NCBI GenBank assembly: GCA_029465975.1
Contig: CM055747.1
Location: forward strand, 15,444,647 to 15,508,646
Source: Dallia pectoralis
Lineage: Eukaryota; Chordata; Actinopteri; Esociformes; Umbridae
Length of the DNA stretch: 64,000 bases
Direction of reading: 5' to 3'
Shown here: positions 1-11,570 of the stretch, piece by piece
Numbering within the stretch: the first letter of the stretch is position 1
Layout: each line of letters begins with the position of its first letter
Notes under the pieces: model-generated
The model's input: the letters and a program-made list of their open reading frames with translations, nothing else
The model's database searches: none
What the model was told of the DNA's origin: nothing
Position numbers and translations under genes: made by a program

Positions 1-90
1 ACACACCTGTCTATACAGACAGTAAACACACACACACACCTGTCTATACAGACAGTAAACACACACACACACACACCTGTCTATACAGAC

Positions 91-140
<50 letters not shown>

Positions 141-655
141 GTCTATACAGACAGTAAACACACACACACACACACACCTGTCTATACAGACAGTAAACAC
201 ACACACACCTGTCTATACAGACAGTAAACACACACACAGTACACACACACACAGTACACAGTACACACACACACACACACACAACTGTCTATACAGACAG
301 TAAACACACACACACACACACACACCTGTCTATACAGACAGTAATAAACACACACACAGTACACACACACACACACACACCTGTCTATACAGACAGTAAA
401 CACACACACACACACACACACACACACCTGTCTATACAGACAGTAATAAACACACACACACCTGTCTATACAGACAGTAAACACACACACACACACACAA
501 CTGTCACAGAGAGTGATAACCACACAGTAAACACACACATACCCACACAACTGTCACAGAGAGTGATAACCACACAGTAAACACACACATACCCACACAA
601 CTGTCTATACAGAGTGGCAGCCACACAGTACACACACACAGTACACACACCCGTC
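1..655. repeat. Compound CA-rich minisatellite (unit around TATACAGACAGTA)
   Basis: Roughly 14 copies of a CCTGTCTATACAGACAGTA core are separated by (CA)n of variable length. The array is truncated by the window edge. On the minus strand it starts about 10 nt downstream of the RSK exon 3 donor, so it sits at the 5' end of RSK intron 3. The unit does not clearly contain that donor. Confidence 0.9.
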
Positions 656-664
656 TGACAGTAC

Positions 665-3600
665 CTTTCCAAACGAGCCCTCTCCCAGGACCTTACGCAG
701 GTCAAACTGTTTTGGATCTGCCCTGCCAGAACCCTCCTTGGTATGATGTGTGATACTAATCTCACTCATTGAACCCTCATCCTGTCAAAAGACACACAAG
801 TCAAAACAAAGTCAGGCGGCGCAGCTGAAATACTCAGTAAAAAGCTGTAGAAAGAGTGCAGAGCAACGCACAGCAACACAGAGAAGCACAGCAACGCACA
901 GCAACACAGAGAAGCACAGCAACGCACAGCAACACACAGCAACGCACAGCAACGTACAGCAACACACAGCATTTGCATATATAAGTGATAAACAGGGAGC
1001 AGAACGTCAGGGCATCAGTCAGGAGCTGAAGCTGGGGCCAAAACTGTCTCCCAACAACACAAAGGCCCAAAACATTCAAGCAAATCCACCAGAGATCGAC
1101 CCAGGAAAATTAGACGTGCATTTTGGATTGGCCAGGTCCAAGTTCTGACCTTAATTCAATCACGATTAAATAGAAACTAAAACATTTTATGATGAATTAA
1201 AGCATTACAGTTGAGTAGCTGATTAATAAACAACAAAAGGAAATGTAATATTGTATATATTGTAAATATTTTTATATTATGTAATGCTTTATGGTCCTGT
1301 CTGACAAACACATAGTACAGCTTGCTCTCCTTTGGTTAGCGCTGCTGTCAGGACCAACTAAATCAAGTCCATGTTGGACAGTGTGATCCAGAATGAACAT
1401 CCCTTGGTAGAACATGACTTTTATCTAACATTAAGACCCACCACAATAAAATACTTTTGATACAGGATAATAACATTTGGACTAGATAAGAAAAGAAGTA
1501 TCGCTCCAAAGAATTCTTAAATTGACCATCGTTGACCATCCAAATGCGTTTTGGTTTGTAGAACAGACACATTCCATTACCTTATTCCTGTAATATCTCT
1601 GAATCAGTGGTTAACATGAGCTTGTCCATCTCAGACATTATGTTGGACATTTTTACACCCATCCATTTGACACACTAACAAAATGTCACAGGCTCAAACA
1701 TGTGATTGTGGTCACTTGCATATTATGTGTTAACAGGGAAGTAAAGAGAGGGAAAGTTAAATAAAATGTAAAAGTGTCTTAGAGCAAAGAGGTGGTGACA
1801 TGTCTGGTTGCATTACTTAGACTACACACAGTAGTATTACTTACACACAGTGGTATTACTTACACACAGTAGTATTACTTACACTACACACAGTAGTATT
1901 ACTTACACTACATACAGTAGTATTACTTACACTACACACAGTAGTATTATTTACACTACACACAGTAGTATTACTTACACTACAGTAGTATTACTTACAC
2001 TACAGTAGTATTACTTACACACAGTAGTATTACTTACACACAGTAGTATTACTTACACACAGTAGTATTACTTACACACAGTAGTAATACTTACACACAG
2101 TAGTATTACTTACACTACACATAGTAGTATTACTTACACACAGTAGTATTACTTACACACAGTAGTATTACTTACACACAGTAGTATTACTTACACTACA
2201 CACAGTAGTACTACTTAAACTACACACAGTAGTATTACTTACACTACACACAGTAGTATCACTTACACTACACACAGTAGTATTACTTACACTACACACA
2301 GTAGTATTACTTACACTACACATAGTAGTATTACTTACACACAGTAGTATTACTTACACACAGTAGTATTACTTACACTACACACAGTAGTACTACTTAA
2401 ACTACACACAGTAGTATTACTTACACTACACACAGTAGTATCACTTACACTACACACAGTAGTATTACTTACACTACACACAGTAGTATTACTTACACTA
2501 CACACAGTAGTATTACTTACACTACAGTAGTATTTCTTACACTACAGTAGTATTACTTACACTACAGTAGTATTACTTACACTACAGTAGTATTACTTAC
2601 ACACAGTAGTAATACTTACACACAGTAGTATTACTTACACTACACATAGTAGTATTACTTACACACAGTAGTATTACTTACACACAGTAGTATTACTTAC
2701 ACTACACACAGTAGTACTACTTAAACTACACACAGTAGTATTACTTACACTACACACAGTAGTATCACTTACACTACACACAGTAGTATTACTTACACTA
2801 CAGTAGTATTACTTACACTACAGTAGTATTACTTACACACAGTAGTATTACTTACACACAGTAGTATTACTTACACACAGTAGTATTACTTACACTACAC
2901 ACAGTAGTATTACTTACACACAGTGGTATTACTTACACACAGTAGTATTACTTACACTACACACAGTAGTATTACTTACACTACATACAGTAGTATTACT
3001 TACACTACACACAGTAGTATTACTTACACTACAGTAGTATTACTTACACTACAGTAGTATTACTTACACACAGTAGTATTACTTACACACAGTAGTAATA
3101 CTTACACACAGTAGTATTACTTACACTACACATAGTAGTATTACTTACACACAGTAGTATTACTTACACACAGCAGTATTACTTACACACAGTAGTATTA
3201 CTTACACTACACATAGTAGTATTACTTACACACAGTAGTATTACTTACACACAGTAGTATTACTTACACACAGTAGTATTACTTACACTACACACAGTAG
3301 TATTACTTACACACAGTAGTATTACTTACATACAGTAGTATTACTTACACACAGTAGTATTACTTACACTACACACAGTAGTATTACTTACACTACACAC
3401 AGTAGTATTACTTACATACAGTAGTATTACTTACACTACACACAGTAGTATTACTTACATACAGTATTATTACTTACACTACACACAGTAGTATTACTTA
3501 CACTACACACAGTAGTATTACTTACATACAGTATTATTACTTACACTACACACAGTAGTATTACTTACACTACATACAGTAGTATTACTTACACACAGTA

Positions 3601-6600
3601 GTATTACTTACACTACACACAGTAGTATTACTTACACTACATACAGTAGTATTACTTACACACAGTAGTATTACTTACATACAGTAGTATTACTTACACT
3701 GCACACAGTAGTATTACTTACACTACACACAGTAGTATAACTTACACTACACACAGTAGTATTACTTACACTACACACAGTAGTATTACTTACACTACAC
3801 ACAGTAGTATTACTTACACTACACACAGTAGTATTACTTACACTACACACAGTAGTATTACTTACACTACACACAGTAGTATTACTTACACTACACACAG
3901 TAGTATTACTTACATACAGTATTATTACTTACACTACACACAGTAGTATTACTTTCACTACATACAGTAGTATTACTTACACACAGTAGTATTACTTACA
4001 CTACACACAGTAGTATTACTTACACTACATACAGTAGTATTACTTACACTACATACAGTAGTATTACTTACACACAGTAGTATTACTTACATACAGTAGT
4101 ATTACTTACACACAGTGGTATTACTTACACTACACACAGTAGTATTACTTACATACAGTAGTATTACTTACACTACATACAGTAGTATTACTTACACACA
4201 GTAGTATTACTTACACACAGTAGTATTACTTACACTACACACAGTAGTATTACTTACACACAGTAGTATTACTTACATACAGTAGTATTACTTACACTAC
4301 ACACAGTAGTATTACTTACATACAGTATTATTACTTACACTACACACAGTAGTATTACTTACACTACATACAGTAGTATTACTTACACACAGTAGTATTA
4401 CTTACACTAAACACAGTAGTATTACTTACACTACATACAGTAGTATTACTTACACACAGTAGTATTACTTACATACAGTAGTATTACTTACATACAGTAG
4501 TATTACTTACACTACACACAGTAGTATTACTTACACTACACACAGTAGTATTACTTACACACAGTAGTATTACTTACACAGTAGTATTACTTACACTACA
4601 CACAGTAGTATTACTTACACTACACACAGTAGTATTACTTACATACAGTAGTATTACTTACACACAGTAGTATTACTTACACTACACACAGTAGTATTAC
4701 TTACACTACACACAGTAGTATTACTTACACACAGTAGTATTACTTACACACAGTAGTATTACTTACACTACACACAGTAGTATTACTTACATACAGTATT
4801 ATTACTTACACTACACACAGTAGTATTACTTACACTACACACAGTAGTATTACTTACACACAGTACACACTAAACACAGTAGTATTACTTACACTACATA
4901 CAGTAGTATTACTTACACACAGTAGTATTACTTACACACAGTAGTATTACTTACACACAGTAGTATTACTTACACACACACAGTAGTATTACTTACACTA
5001 CACACAGTAGTATTACTTACACTACACACAGTAGTATTACTTACACTACACACAGTAGTATTACTTACACACAGTAGTATTACTTACACACAGTAGTATT
5101 ACTTACACTACACACAGTAGTATTACTTACACTACACACAGTAGTATTACTTACACACAGTAGTATTACTTACATACAGTAGTATTACTTACATACAGTA
5201 GTATTACTTACACACAGTAGTATTACTTACACTACACACAGTAGTATTACTTACACTACACACAGTAGTATTACTTACATACAGTAGTATTACTTACACT
5301 ACACACAGTAGTATTACTTACATACAGTATTATTACTTACACTACACACAGTAGTATTACTTACACTACATACAGTAGTATTACTTACACACAGTAGTAT
5401 TACTTACACTAAACACAGTAGTATTACTTACACTACATACAGTAGTATTACTTACACACAGTAGTATTACTTACATACAGTAGTATTACTTACATACAGT
5501 AGTATTACTTACACTACACACAGTAGTATTACTTACACTACACACAGTAGTATTACTTACACTACACACAGTAGTATTACTTACACTACACACAGTAGTA
5601 TTACTTACACACAGTAGTATTACTTACATACAGTAGTATTACTTACACTACACACAGTAGTATTACTTACACTACACACAGTAGTATTACTTACACACAG
5701 TAGTATTACTTACATACAGTAGTATTACTTACACTGCACACAGTCTCCTCCTCACACATAGACTCGTCCATAACCTGCACAACAGAGAACACAGTTAATC
5801 TCTCCAGTTGGGTTAGGGGAGGTTTCACGGTCTGCGCTTTAATGCCAAATTATTAGTTTATTATAAAACATAGAAAACAACTGGATTCAGTAGTTTGACA
5901 CTTTATAAATGACACATAGATGTGATTGTGTCCATAATAAGTGAAAGCGTTTTGTTTAACACAACTTCCTACTACATTTCGTATAATGCAGCAGCCGACA
6001 CTTACATGACACTTATTAGACAGATCGCAAGTCAGTCGTTAATAGTTGAAGTTGAAGAGAGACAGTAGTTTGTGCACAAATACAAATGTGCTTTCACACA
6101 ACTTAAGGGCGTAGATTCAAAAAGTGGAACGGGCTATTTGATCCCATAAATCCGCTGTCCCTATTTCACTAAATTGTATTTACCTCTGTTTCATGTGTAT
6201 TTACCTCTGTTTCATGTGTATTTACCTCTGTTTCATGTGTATTTACCTCTGTTTCATGTGTATTTACCTCTGTTTCATGTGTATTTACCTCTGTTTCATG
6301 TGTATTTACCTCTGTTTCATGTGTATTTACTTCTGTTTCATGTGCATTTACCTCTGTTTCATGTGTATTTACCTCTGTTTCATGTGTATTTACCTCTGTT
6401 TCATGTGTATTTACCTCTGTTTCATGTGCATTTACCTCTGTTTCATGTGCATTTACCTCTGTTTCATGTGCATTTACCTCTGTTTCATGTGCATTTACCT
6501 CTGTTTCATGTGTATTTACCTCTGTTTCATGTGTATTTACCTCTGTTTCATGTGTATTTACCTCTGTTTCATGTGTATTTACCTCTGTTTCATGTGTATT

Positions 6601-7003
6601 TACCTCTGTTTCATGTGTATTTACCTCTGTTTCATGTGTATTTACCTCTGTTTCATGTGTATTTACCTCTGTTTCATGTGTATTTACCTCTGTTTCATGT
6701 GTATTTACCTCTGTTTCATGTGTATTTACCTCTGTTTCATGTGTATTTACCTCTGTTTCATGTGTATTTACCTCTGTTTCATGTGTATTTACCTCTGTTT
6801 CATCTGTATTTACCTCTGTTTCATGTGTATTTACCTCTGTTTCATGTGTATTTACCTCTGTTTCATGTGTATTTACCTGTTTCATCTGTATTTACCTCTG
6901 TTTCATGTGTATTTACCTCTGTTTCATGTGTATTTACCTCAGGTTCTGAACTTTCCAAGCCTCCTTTCAGGAAGGGAGCTCCTCCAAAATGTGCCAACGG
7001 CAT
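665..7003 (-). CDS. rps6ka3-like: RSK-family (RPS6KA) ribosomal S6 kinase, first three coding exons (partial, continues beyond the left edge)
   Basis: Ser/Thr kinase of the p90 RSK family, a cytosolic and nuclear effector of ERK. Three minus-strand exons, all phase 0, are visible. Exon 1 (7003-6938, 22 residues) begins MPLA. Exon 2 (5774-5733, 14 residues) reads VMDESMCEEETVCS. Exon 3 (781-665, 39 residues) contains EISITHHTKEG, then ADPKQFDLRKVLGEGSFGK with the glycine-rich ATP loop, and ends in donor GTACTG. RSK proteins share MPLA, the I-x-ITHH motif and ADPxxFxLLKVLGxGSFGKV. The rest of both kinase domains lies outside the window. DEG-x3-EISITHH resembles RSK1, while the neighbourhood with PDHA1 suggests RSK2 (RPS6KA3), so the paralogue is not settled. 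Introns 1 and 2 are filled by minisatellites that carry copies of the exon 1 and exon 2 donors. The start codon is the MPLA methionine; upstream lies a 28-bp repeat array. Confidence 0.85.
855..975. repeat. Short AGCAACGCAC/AGCAACACAG repeat
   Basis: An imperfect 10-16 bp repeat based on CACAGCAAC, within RSK intron 2 about 75 nt upstream of exon 3 on the minus strand. Confidence 0.8.
976..1810. other. RSK intron 2 unique sequence
   Basis: AT-rich single-copy intronic sequence between two arrays. I see no exon, RNA gene or transposon here. Confidence 0.6.
1810..5732 (-). repeat. 3.9-kb minisatellite carrying copies of the RSK exon 2 5' splice site
   Basis: Units of 24 bp (and shorter, about 19 bp) read on the minus strand as ACTGTGTGTAGT followed by GTAAGTAATACT. 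The first half matches the last 12 nt of RSK exon 2 at 11 of 12 positions, and the second half is the start of intron 2 with the donor GTAAGT. I estimate 170-190 copies. Some units are variants such as TATTATT or TACATACAG types. The array begins exactly at the exon 2 boundary (5733). Confidence 0.93.
5775..6168. other. RSK intron 1, single-copy part
   Basis: Unique AT-rich intronic sequence holding the exon 2 acceptor (minus-strand GTTGTGCAG next to 5774). Nothing else is recognised. Confidence 0.6.
6169..6937 (-). repeat. 21-bp minisatellite carrying copies of the RSK exon 1 5' splice site
   Basis: About 36 copies of a 21-bp unit. On the minus strand each reads GTAAATACACATG then AAACAGAG, that is the donor GTAAAT preceded by an AG. 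The array starts immediately at the exon 1 donor (CCTGAG|GTAAAT at 6938/6937). Units are nearly identical, with point variants (GTGCATTT, ATCTG). The third unit from the exon has lost 2 nt. Confidence 0.93.
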
Positions 7004-7556
7004 CTTCACAGAGTTTAGTCCACAAAGTTTAGTCCACAGAGTTTAACTCCACAGAGTTTAGTCCACAAAGTTTAGTCCACAGAGTTTATCTCCACAGAGT
7101 TTAGTCCACAAAGTTTAGTCCACAGAGTTTATCTCCACAGAGTTTAGTCCACAAAGTTTAGTCCACAGAGTTTAACTTCACAAAGTTTAGTCCACAGAGT
7201 TTAACTTCACAAAGTTTAGTCCACAGAGTTTAACTTCACAAAGTTTAGTCCACAGAGTTTAACTTCACAGAGTTTAGTCCACAGAGTTTAACTTCACAAA
7301 GTTTAGTCCACAGAGTTTAACTTCACAAAGTTTAGTCCACAGAGTTTAACTTCACAAAGTTTAGTCCACAGAGTTTATCTCCACAGAGTTTAGTCCACAG
7401 AGTTTAACTTCACAAAGTTTAGTCCACAGAGTTTATCTCCACAGAGTTTATCTCCACAGAGTTTAGTCCACAGAGTTTAACTTCACAGAGTTTAGTCCAC
7501 AGAGTTTAACTTCACAGAGTTTAGTCCACAGAGTTTAACTTCACAGAGTTTGGTTC
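7004..7556 (-). repeat. 28-bp minisatellite abutting the RSK start codon (probable 5' UTR or leader)
   Basis: About 19 imperfect copies of a unit built from CACAGAGTTTA and AGTCCACAAAG. The innermost copy ends directly at the ATG (minus strand CTCTGTGAAG then ATG). It is probably transcribed as RSK leader sequence, but no transcription start can be fixed. Confidence 0.85.
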
Positions 7557-7847
7557 AGTCCAAACTTCAAGACTTGACTTGCAGATATCCAGATAGATAT
7601 GAACACGGGGTCTCTCTTAAACGGAAAGTTAAAACACTATTAAACAACGCAATCGTGACGAACGCTTTTTCAAATGCTTATACCAGTCTTCGTATAGTTG
7701 TCTACAAACTACATATTTAACCAAGCTAATAAGCACTTAGTTTTATACAACTAAATCAGTCACTTCCCTTCTGTCTCAATATGGCGCCGTGGCTCCGGTT
7801 TACCTGTGTGTCAGAACGAGGCTGAGGAATGCGTCACACACCAGTCA
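7557..7847. promoter_or_regulatory. Candidate RSK promoter or 5' exon region
   Basis: Single-copy stretch between two arrays with a small GC-richer patch around 7780-7800 (GGCGCCGTGGCTCCGG). On the minus strand ACACAG|GTAAAC at about 7800 could be the donor of a 5' UTR exon. This is inference only; no TATA box or initiator was identified. Confidence 0.3.
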
Positions 7848-8938
7848 TTGGTTAGAAACTGTGTTACTCAACACAGGTAATAATAAGTGGAATTAGAAAC
7901 TGTGTTACTCAACACAGGTAATAATAAGTGGAAATAGAAACCCTATTACTCAACACAGGCAATAATAAGTGGAATTAGAAACTGTGTTACTCAACACAGG
8001 TAATAATAAGTGGAAATAGAAACCCTATTACTCAACACAGGTAATAATAAGTGGAATTAGAAACTGTGTTACTCAACACAGGTAATAATAAGTGGAATTC
8101 GAAACTGGGTTACTCAACACAGGTAATAATAAGTGGAAATAGAAACCCTATTACTCAACACAGGTAATAATAAGTGGAATTAGAAACTGTGTTACTCAAC
8201 ACAGGTAATAATAAGTGGAAATAGAAACCCTATTACTCAACACAGGTAATAATAAGTGGAATTAGAAACTGTGTTACTCAACACAGGTAATAATAAGTGG
8301 AAATAGAAACCCTATTACTCAACACAGGTAATAATAAGTGGAAATAGAAACCCTATTACTCAACACAGGTAATAATAAGTGGAATTAGAAACTGTGTTAC
8401 TCAACACAGGTAATAATAAGTGGAAATAGAAACCCTATTACTCAACACAGGTAATAATAAGTGGAATTAGAAACTGTGTTACTCAACACAGGTAATAATA
8501 AGTGGAATTAGAAACTGTGTTACTCAACACAGGTAATAATAAGTGGAATTAGAAACTGTGTTACTCAACACAGGTAATAATAAGTGGAATTAGAAACTGT
8601 GTTACTCAACACAGGTAATAATAAGTGGAAATAGAAACCCTATTACTCAACACAGGTAACAATAAGTGGAATTATAAACTGTGTTACTCAACACAGGTAA
8701 TAAGAAGTAGAAATAGAAACCCTATTACTCAACACAGGTAACAATAAGTGGAATTATAAACTGTGTTACTCAACACAGGTAATAAGAAGTAGAATTAGAA
8801 ACCCTATTACTCAACACAGGTAACAATAAGTGGACTTAGAAACCCTATTACTCAAAACAGGTAAAAATACGTGGAATTATAAACTGTGTTACTCAACACA
8901 GGTAACAATATGTGGAATTAGAACCTGTGTTACTCAAA
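7848..8938 (+). repeat. 41-bp minisatellite with two alternating unit types
   Basis: About 26 units of 41 bp with the core ACTCAACACAGGTAATAATA. Two subtypes differ at CTGTGTT versus CCCTATT and often alternate, giving a partial 82-bp higher-order period. Units at the right end are more diverged. Every unit has CACAG|GTAATA, a donor-like site on the plus strand. Confidence 0.92.
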
Positions 8939-9400
8939 TGGATTAACTGGGACAATAATAGTGGCACGAACATCAATCTTAATGCTCCACCTTGCAAACA
9001 AATAAGGTGTCTAATAAAGACAAAAATAAGTGACCGATTTCAGCCAACGGAAATAGATTGAAGAGAGCAGGGTATTTCTAATGGGATGGTGATTCACAAC
9101 CTGATATGCAAGACCACTTTTAAACATTGAATTACAATGCCTTGAAAAACATTTAGTTGGTGAATCATGTGACTGGTTTTGTTATTTGAAATGAGGTGCC
9201 ATTTTGCAACATTTAGCTTTTCATTCGTGCCATTAAACAAGGACACAAACTAAAATAGAATATGTTTATGTCATTAATTAGACACTCATTCAAAGCCAAT
9301 TAGTCAGAATGTTGTTATTGCAAATGCAGCCCTCTACTGACCGCTCACGCACGCACACGCAAACAAAATGCCCAAGACAAGTTTGAAATTCTCTTTCCAA
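8939..9400. other. Intergenic region between RSK and PDHA1
   Basis: AT-rich single-copy sequence with no coding potential or RNA gene that I can see. Confidence 0.6.
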
Positions 9401-9406
9401 TTTATT
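9401..9406 (-). terminator. pdha1: PDHA1 polyadenylation signal (AATAAA)
   Basis: The minus-strand AATAAA lies 2.2 kb past the PDHA1 stop. It would give a long 3' UTR (about 9.38-11.57 kb) that includes a 1.3-kb minisatellite. It was chosen because it is a canonical signal in single-copy sequence before the next gene. Confidence 0.45.
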
Positions 9407-10254
9407 TCACTTTGTTTTGACAGACAGATGATAACCAAAGTGCACATACATACTGATTTAAACAGGTAAACCAGATCCCTGTAGTACCACTAGTATCTGT
9501 ATTCTGACAATAACACAGTAACAGCTGACCATCAAGACTCCTAACCGAGACATTTTCTCTTCCTGCTTGAAGGGTTTGTAGTTTAAAACACAGCATTGGT
9601 ATGCTAGTTACAAAACACATTCAGCAATAAATATGAGAGGCCAATAGAACTAAATTATTTCCAAGGTAAAAAGACAGCACAGGGTTTAAACGTTTATGTT
9701 CCTATATAATGATGGGACAGTGAAGTAATATTAAATATTCACATCCAAATGTCCAGACTCAGCTTTCATCCATACATATCTGCAGTGTTTTTGTTCCGGA
9801 CTGCCCTTGTAACAGACACATTAGACCTTATAAACACAAAGTCCTGCAGGCGTAGATTGGATTTGGCCAAATGTTAACATCCAAATCTAAATCCTTTCAC
9901 ATAAAGGGTCCTTTTCAAATCTATTGAGAGACAAAACCTAAACAATCACCACTTTAAAATAGAAATATCTAAGCCACTAACGTTGTGTATGACAACCGAT
10001 CTACCAGACCAGTTTCACAACATGGTGAGGTGCCGTAACCGTCTCTTACTTCTCTGTTTTAAGTGACATTTCAACAGAGACGTTTCAATAGTGTCACATG
10101 TGCACCGCATGTAACAGCCACTCTGATCGTCATGGAGATATGGAACCAGCCACACACGCATTTAGTGTGTAGGAGTGTTTGGATGCATACAGAGGTTCAA
10201 CAGTACATGTGTGGTTGGTAGGACTTAATATTGGCCAGGGATTAAGATTGGCTG
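9407..10254 (-). other. pdha1: Probable distal 3' UTR of PDHA1
   Basis: Single-copy sequence between the 3' UTR minisatellite and the AATAAA signal. It has no other gene features and is assigned to the UTR by position only. Confidence 0.4.
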
Positions 10255-11565
10255 TCAAACAGATGGAGCCTGGGTACAAACAGATGGAGCCTGGGTACAA
10301 ACAGATGGAGCCTGGGTACAAACAGATGGAGCCTGGGTACAAACAGATGGAGCCTGGGTGTCTAACAGATGGAGTCTGGGTACAAACAGATGGAGCCTGG
10401 GTACAAACAGATGGAGCCTGGGTACAAACAGATGGAGCCTGGGATGGACAAAACAGATGGAGCCTGGGTACAAACAGATGGAGCCTGGGTACAAACAGAT
10501 GGAGCAGATGGAGCCTGGGTACAAACAGATGGAGCCTGGGTACAAACAGATGGAGCCTGGGTAAAACAGATGGAGCCTGGGTACAAACAGATGGAGCCTG
10601 GGTACAAACAGATGGAGCCTGGGTACAAACAGATGGAGCCTGGGTACAAACAGATGGAGCCTGGGTACAAACAGATGGAGCCTGGGTACAAACAGATGGA
10701 GCCTGGGTACAAACAGATGGAGCCTGGGTACAAACAGATGGAGCCTGGGTACAAACAGATGGAGCCTGGGTACAAACAGATGGAGCCTGGGTACAAACAG
10801 ATGGAGCCTGGGTACAAACAGATGGAGCCTGGGTACAAACAGATGGAGCCTGGGTACAAACAGATGGAGCCTGGGTACAAACAGATGGAGCCTGGGTACA
10901 AACAGATGGAGCCTGGGTACAAACAGATGGAGCCTGGGTACAAACAGATGGAGCCTGGGTACAAACAGATGGAGCCTGGGTACAAACAGATGGAGCCTGG
11001 GTACAAACAGATGGAGCCTGGGTACAAACAGATGGAGCCTGGGTACAAACAGATGGAGCCTGGGTACAAACAGATGGAGCCTGGGTACAAACAGATGGAG
11101 CCTGGGTACAAACAGATGGAGCCTGGGTACAAACAGATGGAGCCTGGGTAAAACAGATGGAGCAGATGGAGCCTGGGTACAAACAGATGGAGCCTGGGTA
11201 CAAACAGATGGAGCCTGGGTACAAACAGATGGAGCCTGGGTACAAACAGATGGAGCCTGGGTACAAACAGATGGAGCCTGGGTACAAACAGATGGAGCCT
11301 GGGTACAAACAGATGGAGCCTGGGTGTCTAACAGATGGAGCCTGGGTACAAACAGATGGAGCCTGGGTACAAACAGATGGAGCCTGGGTACAAACAGATG
11401 GAGCCTGGGTGCAAACAGATGGAGCCTGGGTACAAACAGATGGAGCCTGGGTACAAACAGATGGAGTCTGGGTACAAACAGATGGAGCCTGGGTACAAAC
11501 AGATGGAGCCTGGGTACAAACAGATGGAGCCTGGGTACAAACAGATGGAGCCTGGGTGTCTAACA
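10255..11565 (-). repeat. 21-bp minisatellite in the PDHA1 3' UTR
   Basis: About 62 nearly identical copies of a 21-bp unit with the core CAGATGGAGCCTGGGTACAA. It starts within 10 nt of the PDHA1 stop codon. A few units are truncated (AGATGGAGCAGATGG) or carry GGTGTCTAA. The unit length is divisible by three and has no stop in several frames, which creates long spurious reading frames. Confidence 0.93.
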
Positions 11566-11570
11566 GACCC

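Noticed and set aside
6169..7046. Overlapping long frames in the 21-bp array
   Set aside because: Repeat artefact; only the minus-strand exon 1 end (6938-7003) is coding.
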